Part shown: positions 44,205 to 52,898 of the stretch, piece by piece
Layout: every line of letters begins with the position of its first letter
Position numbering within the stretch: position 1 is the first letter of the stretch
Assembly: GCA_023664325.1 (NCBI GenBank)
Contig: JAMPFS010000009.1
Span: forward strand, 1 to 64,000
Source of the DNA: Clostridium sp.
GTDB taxonomy: Bacteria > Bacillota > Clostridia > Lachnospirales > Lachnospiraceae
Length of the DNA: 64,000 nt
Direction of reading: 5' to 3'
Program-made: the position numbers and the translations under genes
The notes under the pieces: model-generated
What the model was told of the DNA's origin: nothing
Databases searched by the model: none
Seen by the model: the letters and a program-made list of their open reading frames with translations, nothing else

Positions 44205-46188
44205 GAGAAACATTTTTTTCCGGCAGTGCCGCCTCCTCCTGCGCCCCTTCATCCAATGCGCCCTCCGCAATCAGCCCCAGAAAAACATCTACAATATCGG
44301 TATCTAGCTGCGTGCCGGACACCCGTTTCAGCTCGGCAACAATATTCTCCATCTGCATGCTCTTGCGATACGGACGGGTGGAATGCATGGCATCAAACGT
44401 ATCGGCAACGGCGATAATCCTTGCAATCTGCGGGATTTCCTCCGCCTGCTTGCCGTTCGGATACCCCTTTCCGTCCAAACGTTCATGGTGGTATCCGGCT
44501 CCCAACGCCAGATTCGGCAGACAGTCAATTTCCTTGAGAATATCATATCCGTACTGCGCATGTTTTTTAATTGTGTCATACTCATCATCCGTCAGTTGTC
44601 CAGGCTTGTTGAGAATCTTTTCCGGAATCACAATCTTGCCGATATCATGCAGCAGGGCAATATAGTAAATGTTTTCAAGTGTTTTATCGTTATAGCCCAT
44701 TCTGGCGGCAATCATCCTTGCATACTCCGCCACCCGGAAAGAATGACCTTTTGTATACTGATCCTTAATATCAATGCTTTTGGCAAAGGCGCGTATCATC
44801 TGGTTGATAAACAGTTCGCCTTCTTCTTCCTCCTGAATCGCCCGCTTCAGCTCCGCATTCTGCTTTTCCAGTCGGGCAGAAAACTGATGAATCTCATCTT
44901 TCATAAAATGCACGCAGTTTTCCGGTATATTGCTTCCGTTGTGAATTGCCGCTGCCATTTCCTGGCAATTCCCATAACCACATGCTCCGCAGTTAATATT
45001 CCGCTTCTCCCAATCCGTTTTATTCATCGAAATAAAGATTGCATCAAGCTCCTCCTCGCTCGGCTCACGCAGGGAAATACTGTCCGACTTATCGGTATAG
45101 CTGCGCATAAAATCCCGGATATCCAGTTCCGAAAACTGCTTGTTTAGCTGCTCGAGCCGCTGTTCCGGTGTCAGTTTTAACGAAAATGGATCGGTATCAC
45201 TGTTTTTCTTACAGCTTTCCCTGATTTCCTGCAGATTGTAAAAGTTATCCTCAGAATAATTTTTGACCATTTCAATACCGGTTCCATACAGGCAGCCACG
45301 GTCGCAATTTAAAATATCCACCATAAACGGCAGCCTCTGCCCTCTTGCCAGCCTTTTCCGATAATCCTCCAAAAAGGCATAGGCACGTTTTTCTCCCTCC
45401 ACCTGCCGTATCATCGCCTCTTCACCGCAAAACCAGTAAACATTCTCCTTAAGCCCTCCCGGCATCGGGTAGATAGAACCCAGGCCATATTCAATCTCGT
45501 CGGAAGCATCTTCTCCTACGATATGATGCCTGCCTGCATATTCCATAAAATGCTGAAAAGTCAGATTGTAAGATACATAGCCATGTGTATTCGGATCGGT
45601 AATCTCCACCTTTTTTGCAATGCAGGGGCTGATAAATGCAAGCTTATCCGTAATGTGCATATATTTCTTCGCATAAATCGCCGTACACAACAGCGGGCTG
45701 TGAATGGGTACCAGCTTCGGTATCAGATCCGGCGCATAATGCTCAATATAATTCACGACAGCCGGACATGGCTGGGAGATTCCCCCTTCCAGATGATGCC
45801 CTGTAATATAGTTGATATATCCCCATGTCGTGATGTCGGCGCCAAAGCTGACACTGATAATCCGATTGACGCCCAAATCCTTCAACCCGCCCAAAATAGA
45901 GGCATATTCCTCCGGATAATTCGCCTGAAAGGACGGTGCCAGCAGCACGGATATCTGCTCTCCACGCTCTAAATCACGGAAAAACTGCTCCGTATCGTCA
46001 TAATATTCCCTTGCCTTATGCTCACACACATCAAAGCAGGCGCCACACGCAATGCAGTTCTCACTATGCACCTCTATCCGCTGCCCGTTCTCCGACTGCA
46101 CGGAATAATTGGCGGTCAGAACCGGACAGACGGAAATGCAGCGGTTACACCCCTGGCACTTTTCACTCGTATAGACCAACTGGCTCAT
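44194..46188 (-). CDS. Iron-only hydrogenase-like sensor fused to an HD-GYP domain
   Basis: A 664-residue fusion. Two [4Fe-4S] ferredoxin motifs (Cys 11/14/17/21 and 45/48/51/55) are followed by an iron-only hydrogenase large-subunit-like domain (about 75-370) with cysteine loops ISQPCPAVV, ISPCIAKKVE and NCDRGCLYGTG. A further [4Fe-4S] domain has CGACGYGNCQEM with a later Cys (about 397-430), then a short coiled coil, then a full HD-GYP domain (about 475-635) with HDIGKIVIPEKIL and HHERLDGKGYP. HD-GYP domains hydrolyse cyclic di-GMP. The hydrogenase part lacks the canonical TSCCP loop, so it is probably a redox or H2 sensor. GAGGAG precedes the ATG. Confidence 0.85.
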   Translation of the reverse strand: MSQLVYTSEKCQGCNRCISVCPVLTANYSVQSENGQRIEVHSENCIACGACFDVCEHKAREYYDDTEQFFRDLERGEQISVLLAPSFQANYPEEYASILGGLKDLGVNRIISVSFGADITTWGYINYITGHHLEGGISQPCPAVVNYIEHYAPDLIPKLVPIHSPLLCTAIYAKKYMHITDKLAFISPCIAKKVEITDPNTHGYVSYNLTFQHFMEYAGRHHIVGEDASDEIEYGLGSIYPMPGGLKENVYWFCGEEAMIRQVEGEKRAYAFLEDYRKRLARGQRLPFMVDILNCDRGCLYGTGIEMVKNYSEDNFYNLQEIRESCKKNSDTDPFSLKLTPEQRLEQLNKQFSELDIRDFMRSYTDKSDSISLREPSEEELDAIFISMNKTDWEKRNINCGACGYGNCQEMAAAIHNGSNIPENCVHFMKDEIHQFSARLEKQNAELKRAIQEEEEGELFINQMIRAFAKSIDIKDQYTKGHSFRVAEYARMIAARMGYNDKTLENIYYIALLHDIGKIVIPEKILNKPGQLTDDEYDTIKKHAQYGYDILKEIDCLPNLALGAGYHHERLDGKGYPNGKQAEEIPQIARIIAVADTFDAMHSTRPYRKSMQMENIVAELKRVSGTQLDTDIVDVFLGLIAEGALDEGAQEEAALPEKNVSLDR

Positions 46189-46221
46189 GACTTGTCTCTC
46201 CTCTTTTGTAATCGTCTGTAT

Positions 46222-46349
46222 AGGCGGTTGCGAAATGTTTTTTCGTGGAGAATTGATACAGCTTTTCTCGGCTAACGTTCCTAATGCTGTCGAAAAGCTG
46301 TATCAATTCTCCACAAGCAAATTCACTCTTTCGAGTTTCGCAATCGCCT
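46222..46349. mobile_element. Miniature inverted-repeat element (MITE-like), 128 bp
   Basis: The ends AGGCGGTTGCGAAA (46222-46235) and TTTCGCAATCGCCT (46336-46349) are inverted repeats with one mismatch. Inside is a perfect 23-bp inverted repeat: 46245-46267, starting GTGGAGAATTGATACAGC, pairs with 46292-46314 around a 24-base loop. There is no coding capacity and no T-run. The same ends recur at 46479, 63744 and 11917, which supports a dispersed family moved by a transposase not seen here. The remainder of 46189-46499 has no gene. Confidence 0.65.
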
Positions 46350-46478
46350 GTAATCTATATTGATTCTAACATATTGAACAGGTTTTGACTATGGGAAATG
46401 TGAAGAGGGTTTCGCTTCACCGCAGGACATTCGTCTCTCTGATAAAATCACATGGCGGCTGCAAAACTCGAAAAAATA

Positions 46479-46492
46479 TTCCGCAATTGCCT
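46479..46492. repeat. Solo end of the MITE-like family
   Basis: TTCCGCAATTGCCT matches the right end of the element at 46336-46349 with two mismatches and the same orientation. It lies just past the stop codon of the GNAT gene. No matching left end is clear, so it may be a decayed copy. Confidence 0.35.
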
Positions 46493-46499
46493 AATAAAA

Positions 46500-46946
46500 T
46501 CATGCAAAATCTTTGGCAAATGAAACATGGTCTTTTAATTCTCTAAAGCCATTTTTCTGATAAAAATGATATGCCGGAACGGTTCTGTCCGTTTGCAGAA
46601 AAATATGTGTTATCTTTCTGCATTTTACATATTCCTCCACTTGCCTTAAAAAATCTGTTCCCATTTCCATACCCTGCTTTTCTGTCTTAATGCAAAACTC
46701 AAAAATATAGTATTCCGTACCACTGTACCAGTGCATGATACTACCCATTGAAAGACCGACCAGCATATCCTTTTCAAATGCGCCCAACGTCAGTGAATTT
46801 CTATTCCCGATCAAATCCATGATATATTCACTGAGCTGCTTTTCATCTCCCCAGTCATCCTCCCACGGTTTACTTGTGAAAATTTCTGCATACAATGACT
46901 TGATTTCTTCTATGTGTTCCACATTCAGTTCCCTTACCAAAATCAC
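46500..46946 (-). CDS. GNAT-family N-acetyltransferase
   Basis: A 148-residue acetyltransferase fold. It has an N-terminal strand-helix, LTLGAFEKDMLVGLSMGS (strands 3-4), the acetyl-CoA-binding region around KQGMEMGTDFLRQVEEYV where the usual R/Q-x-x-G-x-G/A is modified, and the terminal YHFYQKNGFREL motif. The substrate is unknown. The start is GTG 46944-46946, because GGGGGG lies eight bases upstream; the open frame to 47006 has no ribosome binding site. Confidence 0.75.
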   Translation of the reverse strand: MILVRELNVEHIEEIKSLYAEIFTSKPWEDDWGDEKQLSEYIMDLIGNRNSLTLGAFEKDMLVGLSMGSIMHWYSGTEYYIFEFCIKTEKQGMEMGTDFLRQVEEYVKCRKITHIFLQTDRTVPAYHFYQKNGFRELKDHVSFAKDFA

Positions 46947-47132
46947 AAAGTTATCCCCCCTTCTGTTAGATAAAAATATTATAACAAAATTACTAAATAA
47001 TATCATTCCTTTTTATTATGTCTTCAGTAAAAACAAATTTGCATTTTAAAATCAATCAACAGGGGATTTTTGTAGAAACATCTTTAAGGATATGGTAGAA
47101 TGTTTGTAGAAATTTGTCGAACAGGAGAACAT

Positions 47133-47657
47133 ATGGAACGAAACGTGAATATTGTCAAAGATGTAAACGGTAATAATATCGTTATTATTAACGATATACG
47201 ATTTAAGGGAAAACGCTCTGTTAAATGGAATGACGTAAAAGAATATTTGGAAAATTTTGTTGGTGAATTTTATGAAATTGCCGACACCAAAGATATTGTA
47301 TATATAGGGAGTGATCTGCCGGATGAATATACCGGCTCCAAATATACATACTCTTTGAAGGGAACAACAGCAAAGGCAAAAGCAAATGCAGCACAAGGAA
47401 TTCCAGAGATGTTGGAAATTGCTGTTAGCAAGAAATTTGAACAAAATCGTGACACAAAACACCGATGGAATGCAAGAAATGGGTGGTATAGATATGATTC
47501 CCGATTTGCACTTCCGGTTTTTGCAGAAAGCGGTGAAGTGGAAAGATATAATGTTTTTCATGCATCTATGTTGATTCGTTATGCAAATGATGGCAAATTA
47601 TACCTTTATGATATCCTGGAAATAAAAAAAGAAACGAGCAACCCTTTAGAATCCTAA
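47133..47657 (+). CDS. Uncharacterised protein, possible PBECR-type nuclease domain
   Basis: A 174-residue AT-rich gene. The C-terminal half (about 95-165) has a pattern I associate with phage-Barnase/EndoU/ColicinE5-RelE-like domains of mobile-element proteins: a basic-aromatic stretch NARNGWYRYDSRFALP, VERYNVFHASMLIRYANDGKLYLYDI and IKKETSNPLES. No signal peptide or partner gene is visible. ATG 47133 follows AGGAG. The assignment is weak; it could simply be a lineage-specific protein left by a mobile element. Confidence 0.45.
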   Translation: MERNVNIVKDVNGNNIVIINDIRFKGKRSVKWNDVKEYLENFVGEFYEIADTKDIVYIGSDLPDEYTGSKYTYSLKGTTAKAKANAAQGIPEMLEIAVSKKFEQNRDTKHRWNARNGWYRYDSRFALPVFAESGEVERYNVFHASMLIRYANDGKLYLYDILEIKKETSNPLES

Positions 47658-47738
47658 GATTTTACTTGGAAAAAACCCATTTCTCTTTGCTTATTATCTT
47701 AGAAGAAAAAAGAAGTTTTGTCAAGCAGGGATTTGGGC

Positions 47739-48384
47739 ATTTTTCATAAAACTAAAATATCTTTTATCTCGAATAAAACAGCCACAGAGGACGAATTGAC
47801 AGACATTACGATTAAGAATGTTCTGACTGACGGAATTTATAATGATTTAGGATTCCTTTTAGGGGAAAGTAAGAATACCAACACCTGAGCTGTATGTAAT
47901 ATATACAGGCAACCGACAAAATATTCCAGATACAATATCCTTATCAAAAGATTTTTTTGACGGAGTTGATATTGCTATTGATGTAAAGGTTAAAGTTATT
48001 TGTGAAAATGATACGGACAACATAATCAATCAGTATATTATTTTCTGTAAAGTATATAATGAACAGATGAAGCTATACGGCAGGACAAGAAAAACCGTTA
48101 CGGAAACAATTCGTATCTGTAAAGATAAAAATGTGTTAAGGGAATATCTGCTTGACAGGGAAAAGGAGGTTGTGTCAATTATGATGAGTTTATTTGACGA
48201 GGAAGAAGTTATAAGGTCTTATATCAAAAGTGAGCGTTATGAAGCCGAGCAAGATAAAGCGAAAAAGACAGCTATTCGTATGATTAAAGCAGGTAAAATG
48301 TCATTGGAGGATATAGCAGATTACACAGAATTATCCCTTGATTTCGTTAAGGATTTACAGAGCGAGGTTATGCAGTTGGCATAG
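47739..48384 (+). pseudogene. Rpn-family (PD-(D/E)XK) nuclease/transposase-like gene, decayed
   Basis: The first part reads SFISNKTATEDELTDI and NVLTDGIYNDLGFLLGE in one frame, then jumps at about 47863-47866 into another frame with RIPTPELYVIYTGNRQNIP, and continues to the C-terminal helices (residues open from 48067, ending DFVKDLQSEVMQLA). In full-length relatives a central stretch holding the nuclease E-x-K (VEAQ) motif lies between these parts and is deleted here. No start codon with a ribosome binding site is seen. Rpn proteins are recombination-promoting nucleases that spread in gut bacteria. Confidence 0.65.
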
Positions 48385-48416
48385 TCAAAAACAATTTGAT
48401 ATCACAATAACAGCGT

Positions 48417-48459
48417 AAAAGCGCATGGAAACAATAAAATGTAAACCATGTGCTTTTTT
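48417..48459. terminator. Bidirectional intrinsic terminator
   Basis: AAAAGCGCATGG and CCATGTGCTTTTTT form a stem with one G-T pair, A-run on one side and T6 on the other. It separates the Rpn remnant from the end of the agr operon. Confidence 0.7.
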
Positions 48460-48514
48460 GCTGTAACAGGATTCCAAAAATTCTTTGGATATTTCTGCCT
48501 TTTCAAACCATCAT

Positions 48515-49288
48515 TTAACTGTTCGTATAAGCAGAAAGAATTTCACTGACAAAAGAGGAAACTCCTGAAACATCTGTCTGGTGCTTTTTATCCAGAAAAA
48601 ATGCTCCCATTTTCTGCAAATCCATAATATTCAATACATCTGCCTTTACACCTTTTAGATTCTTCCAATCGAAGAAGCCCTTGTCAAGAACAGAGGCTTT
48701 CGCAGCTTCAAGATACTTTAACACATCACCGTTCATCTGCTCACCCTTTTCATTACTGATAACCTCCTCGCCTGCTTTTTGGGTTATATCAGGCTCATTC
48801 AATGCCGCTTCCGCCTCCGCTTGAGTGCTATAGCTCTTTACCGTTGTATTGATGACAATATCTCCTGATAAAATCCGCATCTGCCTTGTATACTGCTTTG
48901 CCAAAGAATCCTTTGCCTCATTGTAAGCCTTATCCAAAATTCCCATCTGCCGCTCATATTCATTTCCAGAATATTTTTCCTGAATATCATCTGCCATGCT
49001 CTTATACTGCTCTGCCACTTTCCCCACAAAGCTGCCATCAATAATGGAAGCCGGATTTGAAGCATCCCTTAATAATTCGACTCTCATGTTATAGACCTCT
49101 TCACCATCAAATGCCTCCAATTCCTGTGCCATAGCAAACCCACGGCGGGAAATCTCCATGCTTGCCGCATGGTCTATCATTTCCTGACTCTTTCTCTGCT
49201 GTTCGTCCGTCTGTTTTACCTCAGATTTTTGATTCCAAACACCTGAATCACTATATTGATTACCGACATATAAACTTTCTATTTTCAT
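48515..49288 (-). CDS. Hypothetical protein at the end of the agr operon
   Basis: A 257-residue soluble, mostly helical, Glu/Lys-rich protein. It begins IESLYVGNQYSDSG and has helical stretches around 30-60 and 80-120. It has no signal peptide, no membrane segment and no motif that I recognise; short relatives in Lachnospiraceae are usually annotated hypothetical. AGGAGGAAG precedes two adjacent ATGs; the second (49288) is used. It lies 15 bp after the secreted protein gene on the same strand and is likely co-transcribed with agrBD, so it may be a quorum-controlled factor. Confidence 0.6.
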   Translation of the reverse strand: MKIESLYVGNQYSDSGVWNQKSEVKQTDEQQRKSQEMIDHAASMEISRRGFAMAQELEAFDGEEVYNMRVELLRDASNPASIIDGSFVGKVAEQYKSMADDIQEKYSGNEYERQMGILDKAYNEAKDSLAKQYTRQMRILSGDIVINTTVKSYSTQAEAEAALNEPDITQKAGEEVISNEKGEQMNGDVLKYLEAAKASVLDKGFFDWKNLKGVKADVLNIMDLQKMGAFFLDKKHQTDVSGVSSFVSEILSAYTNS

Positions 49289-49302
49289 CATCTTCCTCCT
49301 AA

Positions 49303-50748
49303 TCAATCATTATCAGTACAAATTGCATAAATATCACCTATACTATGGTAATGGTGAGAAGAACTACTCTCATAATACCAATTCGGAGAGAATAAATCTA
49401 TAGTTTTTCCAGTATCTACATCAACAATAACTTCCGCAAAAACTCTGCCACTTTGGTGAACAGAAGTAGGAGCCATTGAAGCACTAGCCGTTCTATCATA
49501 TGCATAGTTTACATCATTAATAGGTATATATAACGCTATTTTTCTCGTTGAACCGTTAAAACTAGAATTATACTTAATAAACATAATTCCTGCATGATCA
49601 ATCCCATCTGTATCCGTAAATGCAGTATTGAATACTTCAGATGTTGATCTGGTTGACAAGGTCATTCGTGCATTCATATAGTTTGAACCTGACGAGAAAT
49701 TATCCTTATATTGGTATGAAAAATCTATCTTCTTTCCGTTAATGTAATAATCTAATCCAGTTCCGCCCTGCTGCAGAAGATACCCGTCATAACTTAATAA
49801 ATCTGTTGCATTAAGCGCACAACCCTGACTTGTTACTGCTAAAGTATATGGCAAAGAATCGCTATACGTATCATCGGCTGTAGCTATTACTAAATAATAT
49901 GTATCTGATTCAAGAAGATATAATGCTCTATTTGTTACATTATATGCTTTACCTGTACTCTCTCTGACCATATACATAGCATAATTGCATCCATTTGGGC
50001 ATGTCAGCACAAACTTTTTTCTTGCTGCTTGTGTAGAAACTGTAAACTTGTATACATCCATATCAATCGGAGAATCTATTGCATCTGTAATTGTTGCTGA
50101 ATCAGGTAAAGCGGTTGCACATGTAACATTATCATTTATTTCATTTGCAATATACTGTGTTGATAAATAACTTACCAATGCAAAATTTCCCGTTCCCGAA
50201 TTTGAAGCAATTTTGATATAATATGTTCCGGCATCAACCACCATATCCACTATTTCATAGGCTCCAGCATCCTCAATGGAATACCCAACCAATTCTAAAG
50301 TGCTTGTTTCCTCATTCAGACGATAAACATATAAATCAAAGTCAACTGTATTGTCTTCCGCAACCATCATAGTTGATATTCTTGAAGTTTCTTCAGAGAT
50401 AACACCCCACCAACGACCTTCACCTTCCATATCAATGTTATCACTCTGAGGAGCGTTAAATGGTAAATAGTATGCTCCGTTTGGATTATCATTGGATGCA
50501 GACCTTGCTTTCCCTAATTCGCTTTCTATTTCCAGCCCCGTCTCATCCTGCTTTATCGCTTCATTGTTTTGTCTATACAACCGTTCTTCACCCTCAAAAT
50601 AGGTGACTTCTTCTAATTCTTGAGGTTCCTCAATACTGTTGCTTTCGACTGACGCAGCCTGTACAGATTCCATTGCATTGTAATGTGACGTACTTCCTAA
50701 AACCAATACAAAAACAAGTAAAATTGCAAAAATCTTCTTCATCTTCAT
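49303..50748 (-). CDS. Secreted beta-sandwich protein downstream of agrD
   Basis: A 481-residue exported protein. It has an N-terminal signal peptide (MKMKKIFAILLVFVLVLGS with cleavage near VQAAS), an acidic propeptide-like stretch to about residue 85, and then two domains resembling bacterial pre-peptidase C-terminal (PPC) beta-sandwiches (about 88-205 and 215-315, with FDLYVYRLNEE and AGTYYIKIASNSGTGNF). The last part (about 320-481) is beta-rich and not recognised. No catalytic motif or LPXTG anchor is visible. ATG 50748 follows AAGGAGG and starts 30 bp after the agrD stop, so it is the first cargo gene behind the autoinducer. Confidence 0.7.
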   Translation of the reverse strand: MKMKKIFAILLVFVLVLGSTSHYNAMESVQAASVESNSIEEPQELEEVTYFEGEERLYRQNNEAIKQDETGLEIESELGKARSASNDNPNGAYYLPFNAPQSDNIDMEGEGRWWGVISEETSRISTMMVAEDNTVDFDLYVYRLNEETSTLELVGYSIEDAGAYEIVDMVVDAGTYYIKIASNSGTGNFALVSYLSTQYIANEINDNVTCATALPDSATITDAIDSPIDMDVYKFTVSTQAARKKFVLTCPNGCNYAMYMVRESTGKAYNVTNRALYLLESDTYYLVIATADDTYSDSLPYTLAVTSQGCALNATDLLSYDGYLLQQGGTGLDYYINGKKIDFSYQYKDNFSSGSNYMNARMTLSTRSTSEVFNTAFTDTDGIDHAGIMFIKYNSSFNGSTRKIALYIPINDVNYAYDRTASASMAPTSVHQSGRVFAEVIVDVDTGKTIDLFSPNWYYESSSSHHYHSIGDIYAICTDND

Positions 50749-50777
50749 AGTTAATCCTCCTTTTTCATCTCTTATAC

Positions 50778-50927
50778 TCATTTCTCTGACATTTTTTGCA
50801 GATATTTCTCTCTTGCCGCTTTCGGTTCTTTAGCCTGAAAACATCTGCCTGGAGAAGCTGCACAAACTGCATTTTTAGCAGCTAAATCCCCAATCCTAAC
50901 AAGTATTTTTGCAAGGTGCTGTTTCAT
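50778..50927 (-). CDS. agrD: AgrD-like cyclic autoinducer peptide precursor
   Basis: A 49-residue peptide gene. It has an amphipathic leader MKQHLAKILVRIGDLAAKNA, a core with AVCAASPGRCFQ containing two cysteines (Cys22 and Cys29), and a charged acidic/basic tail (KEPKAAREKYLQK) as in AgrD precursors. The family recognition features are the leader helix 'LAKiLVkiG..AaknA' and a charged C-terminal recognition tail cut by AgrB. The ATG directly follows the agrB stop (TAG ATG), with GGAGG inside the end of agrB. Which Cys closes the (thio)lactone ring cannot be decided from sequence. Confidence 0.85.
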   Translation of the reverse strand: MKQHLAKILVRIGDLAAKNAVCAASPGRCFQAKEPKAAREKYLQKMSEK

Positions 50928-51512
50928 CTACATTTCCCTCCTTTCCTGACTCATAATCATCGATACCGCTACCACTGCCATAGTAGCAATAATGCAGTTT
51001 CCAATCTCCTGCTGATAAACTTTAGCTGCCACTGCAATGAACAGCCATAATGTTGACAGCCATGCGCCCCATGTTCTGTAGTGGTACTTTTGCCGCTTTG
51101 TCAGCGGCTTATTTGGATGTTCCACAGGAGCATAGACATAAAAGCACATGCCATAAAAAACACTGCACAGAAGATATGTGAACCAGCTTTCAAAAAATAT
51201 ACTGCCCCATGACGTTGTCACCAGTACAATACCTAAAAAAACACATGACATACAAGTACACCCGATTCTTGTTTCAGCATGGACTCCCCCAGTATACTTT
51301 CTTAGCATTGCAAACACAGTGAGAAATAAAACCGTCTGCCAAAAACGGTGGACACTTATGCCTATCAGTAGAAATAGCATTGTCTGCCCTGCATCAAAAA
51401 ACAGCGCTCCAAAACCATAATCATAAATCTCTGCCTCTTCCGGCTGTACTGCTTTTTCTCTCACTAAAAAATCAGTTACAATATGTGCAAGTCTTTCACT
51501 CATGCGTTTCAC
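50928..51512 (-). CDS. agrB: AgrB-like autoinducer-processing membrane peptidase
   Basis: A 194-residue integral membrane cysteine protease. The active-site pair is His78 and Cys85 in TGGVHAETRIGC, exactly spaced as in AgrB. Four to six hydrophobic segments follow the family plan. It cuts the AgrD tail and cyclises the peptide. It lies downstream of the kinase gene (79 bp) and abuts agrD. Confidence 0.9.
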   Translation of the reverse strand: MKRMSERLAHIVTDFLVREKAVQPEEAEIYDYGFGALFFDAGQTMLFLLIGISVHRFWQTVLFLTVFAMLRKYTGGVHAETRIGCTCMSCVFLGIVLVTTSWGSIFFESWFTYLLCSVFYGMCFYVYAPVEHPNKPLTKRQKYHYRTWGAWLSTLWLFIAVAAKVYQQEIGNCIIATMAVVAVSMIMSQERREM

Positions 51513-51590
51513 GCTCCTTATACACGTATCATAACTGACTAATTCATTTTTTCAATATGTCTGGCACACTTGACCTGTTTTTAGGCACAG

Positions 51591-52898
51591 TTAGACGATT
51601 GGCAGGGAAATCTCCGTCACAAACGCATCCCCATGCTCGAAGCAGTGATAGCTTCCCTCCGCCCCGGCAACCATCCGTTTCACACTATGGATTCCCAGCC
51701 CGTGGCTTTTCTTATCCTTTTTATGGGACTTCAATGCCGGATTCTCCCCTAAGACGGATTTTCCGATATAATTTTCTATCCGCATCAGATACATGCCCTT
51801 CTGCCGCTGCATGTATATATGGATATACCGTTTTCCCTCCGGTTCTGAAAGCTCTGCCTCATAGGCATTTTCCAGGAGGTTAGACAAAATGATTCCCATA
51901 TCCATCTGCATTTCCTCCGGTATATCGCCGTTGACATACACCTCACAGGAAATATTGTCATGTTCGCAGAGGAATTTTCTGTCATTGATAACCGCATTGA
52001 TGATACTGCTGTTTGTGTAAACGGTCAAATCGCTGTCAAAATGAGTGTCCACCGCCTTTTCAATATACTGCTTTGCCCCTTCCATATCCTCGCCGATTAA
52101 AAGCCCCTGCACCGCTGTCAGATACCGTTTCAGGTCATGGCGCAGGATACGGTTGTTTTCATGCATTTCCTCCACACGCTTTAGCATGTACTTTTCCTCG
52201 TCAAGCTTCGCTTTCAGCACTTCATATTCCAGCTTGTACCGGTTCTGGACATTTAAACGGTAAACACAGATAACCGCCGCCACGCTCATCAGGATAAAGC
52301 CTGCCATAAATAGGAACAGATAATCGCTGTACTGCACCAGTGCTTCACTCTCGCTCCATATCTGCCCTATTGATGAGCTGATGCAGAGAATTGCCACAAA
52401 AATCGCAAAACTGATGAACCATTCCTTGTAATCCAGCCGGATTCGTTTCCTGATTACGATGATAGCCAAAAGCAGCCCGCTAAGCAGAATCTTGTCAAAT
52501 ACAAGCCCCATGATTCTTACCACCCCGCCAGTGACGATTGCCTCCTCTGTCGTTGTGCCAAAGCCATGCAGGGTAAGCAAATGGGTTGCCATAGCTGCAA
52601 ACATCAGTATCATCACAAACAGTATGCAGTAAATAAACTGCTCCGCCCCGGAGCATGACAGCATATGCCTTGCATACAAAAACAAAACCGCAATAATGAT
52701 AATATCCTGTAACACAAACTGCTCCGGCTTATCCTGCACTGCTGCCAAGCCCAGCATATAAAGCACCGTATACAGCCAAAACTTATTATTATATTGGCAA
52801 CATTCCTTTTTCCCCATAGTGAAGAACATGAATAAAATGCCTGCCACAGCATCAAATAGATTTGCCATAAATTCAATCACATTAAATGCGAATCCCAT
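51591..52898 (-). CDS. AgrC-like GHKL sensor histidine kinase
   Basis: A 435-residue receptor kinase. The N-terminal half has six to seven membrane helices (about 1-210), as in peptide receptors. A coiled segment follows, then the phospho-acceptor His in LRHDLKRYLTAVQG (about 253-266) and a GHKL ATPase with NLLENAYEAEL and HGLGIHSVKRMV. It should detect the cyclic peptide made by agrBD. ATG 52898 follows GGGGAGG and overlaps the regulator gene by 17 bp. Confidence 0.85.
   Translation of the reverse strand: MGFAFNVIEFMANLFDAVAGILFMFFTMGKKECCQYNNKFWLYTVLYMLGLAAVQDKPEQFVLQDIIIIAVLFLYARHMLSCSGAEQFIYCILFVMILMFAAMATHLLTLHGFGTTTEEAIVTGGVVRIMGLVFDKILLSGLLLAIIVIRKRIRLDYKEWFISFAIFVAILCISSSIGQIWSESEALVQYSDYLFLFMAGFILMSVAAVICVYRLNVQNRYKLEYEVLKAKLDEEKYMLKRVEEMHENNRILRHDLKRYLTAVQGLLIGEDMEGAKQYIEKAVDTHFDSDLTVYTNSSIINAVINDRKFLCEHDNISCEVYVNGDIPEEMQMDMGIILSNLLENAYEAELSEPEGKRYIHIYMQRQKGMYLMRIENYIGKSVLGENPALKSHKKDKKSHGLGIHSVKRMVAGAEGSYHCFEHGDAFVTEISLPIV

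Noticed and set aside
44194..46188. Catalytic iron-only hydrogenase
   Set aside because: The first H-cluster loop lacks the paired cysteines of TSCCP, and the chain ends in HD-GYP; a sensor fits better.
46245..46314. Long perfect hairpin as a transcription terminator
   Set aside because: The stem is not followed by a T-run on either strand and it is enclosed by 14-bp inverted ends, so a mobile element explains it better.
47739..48384. Active insertion sequence transposase
   Set aside because: The Rpn-family frame lacks its nuclease centre and has an internal frame change; no inverted ends or target duplication were found.
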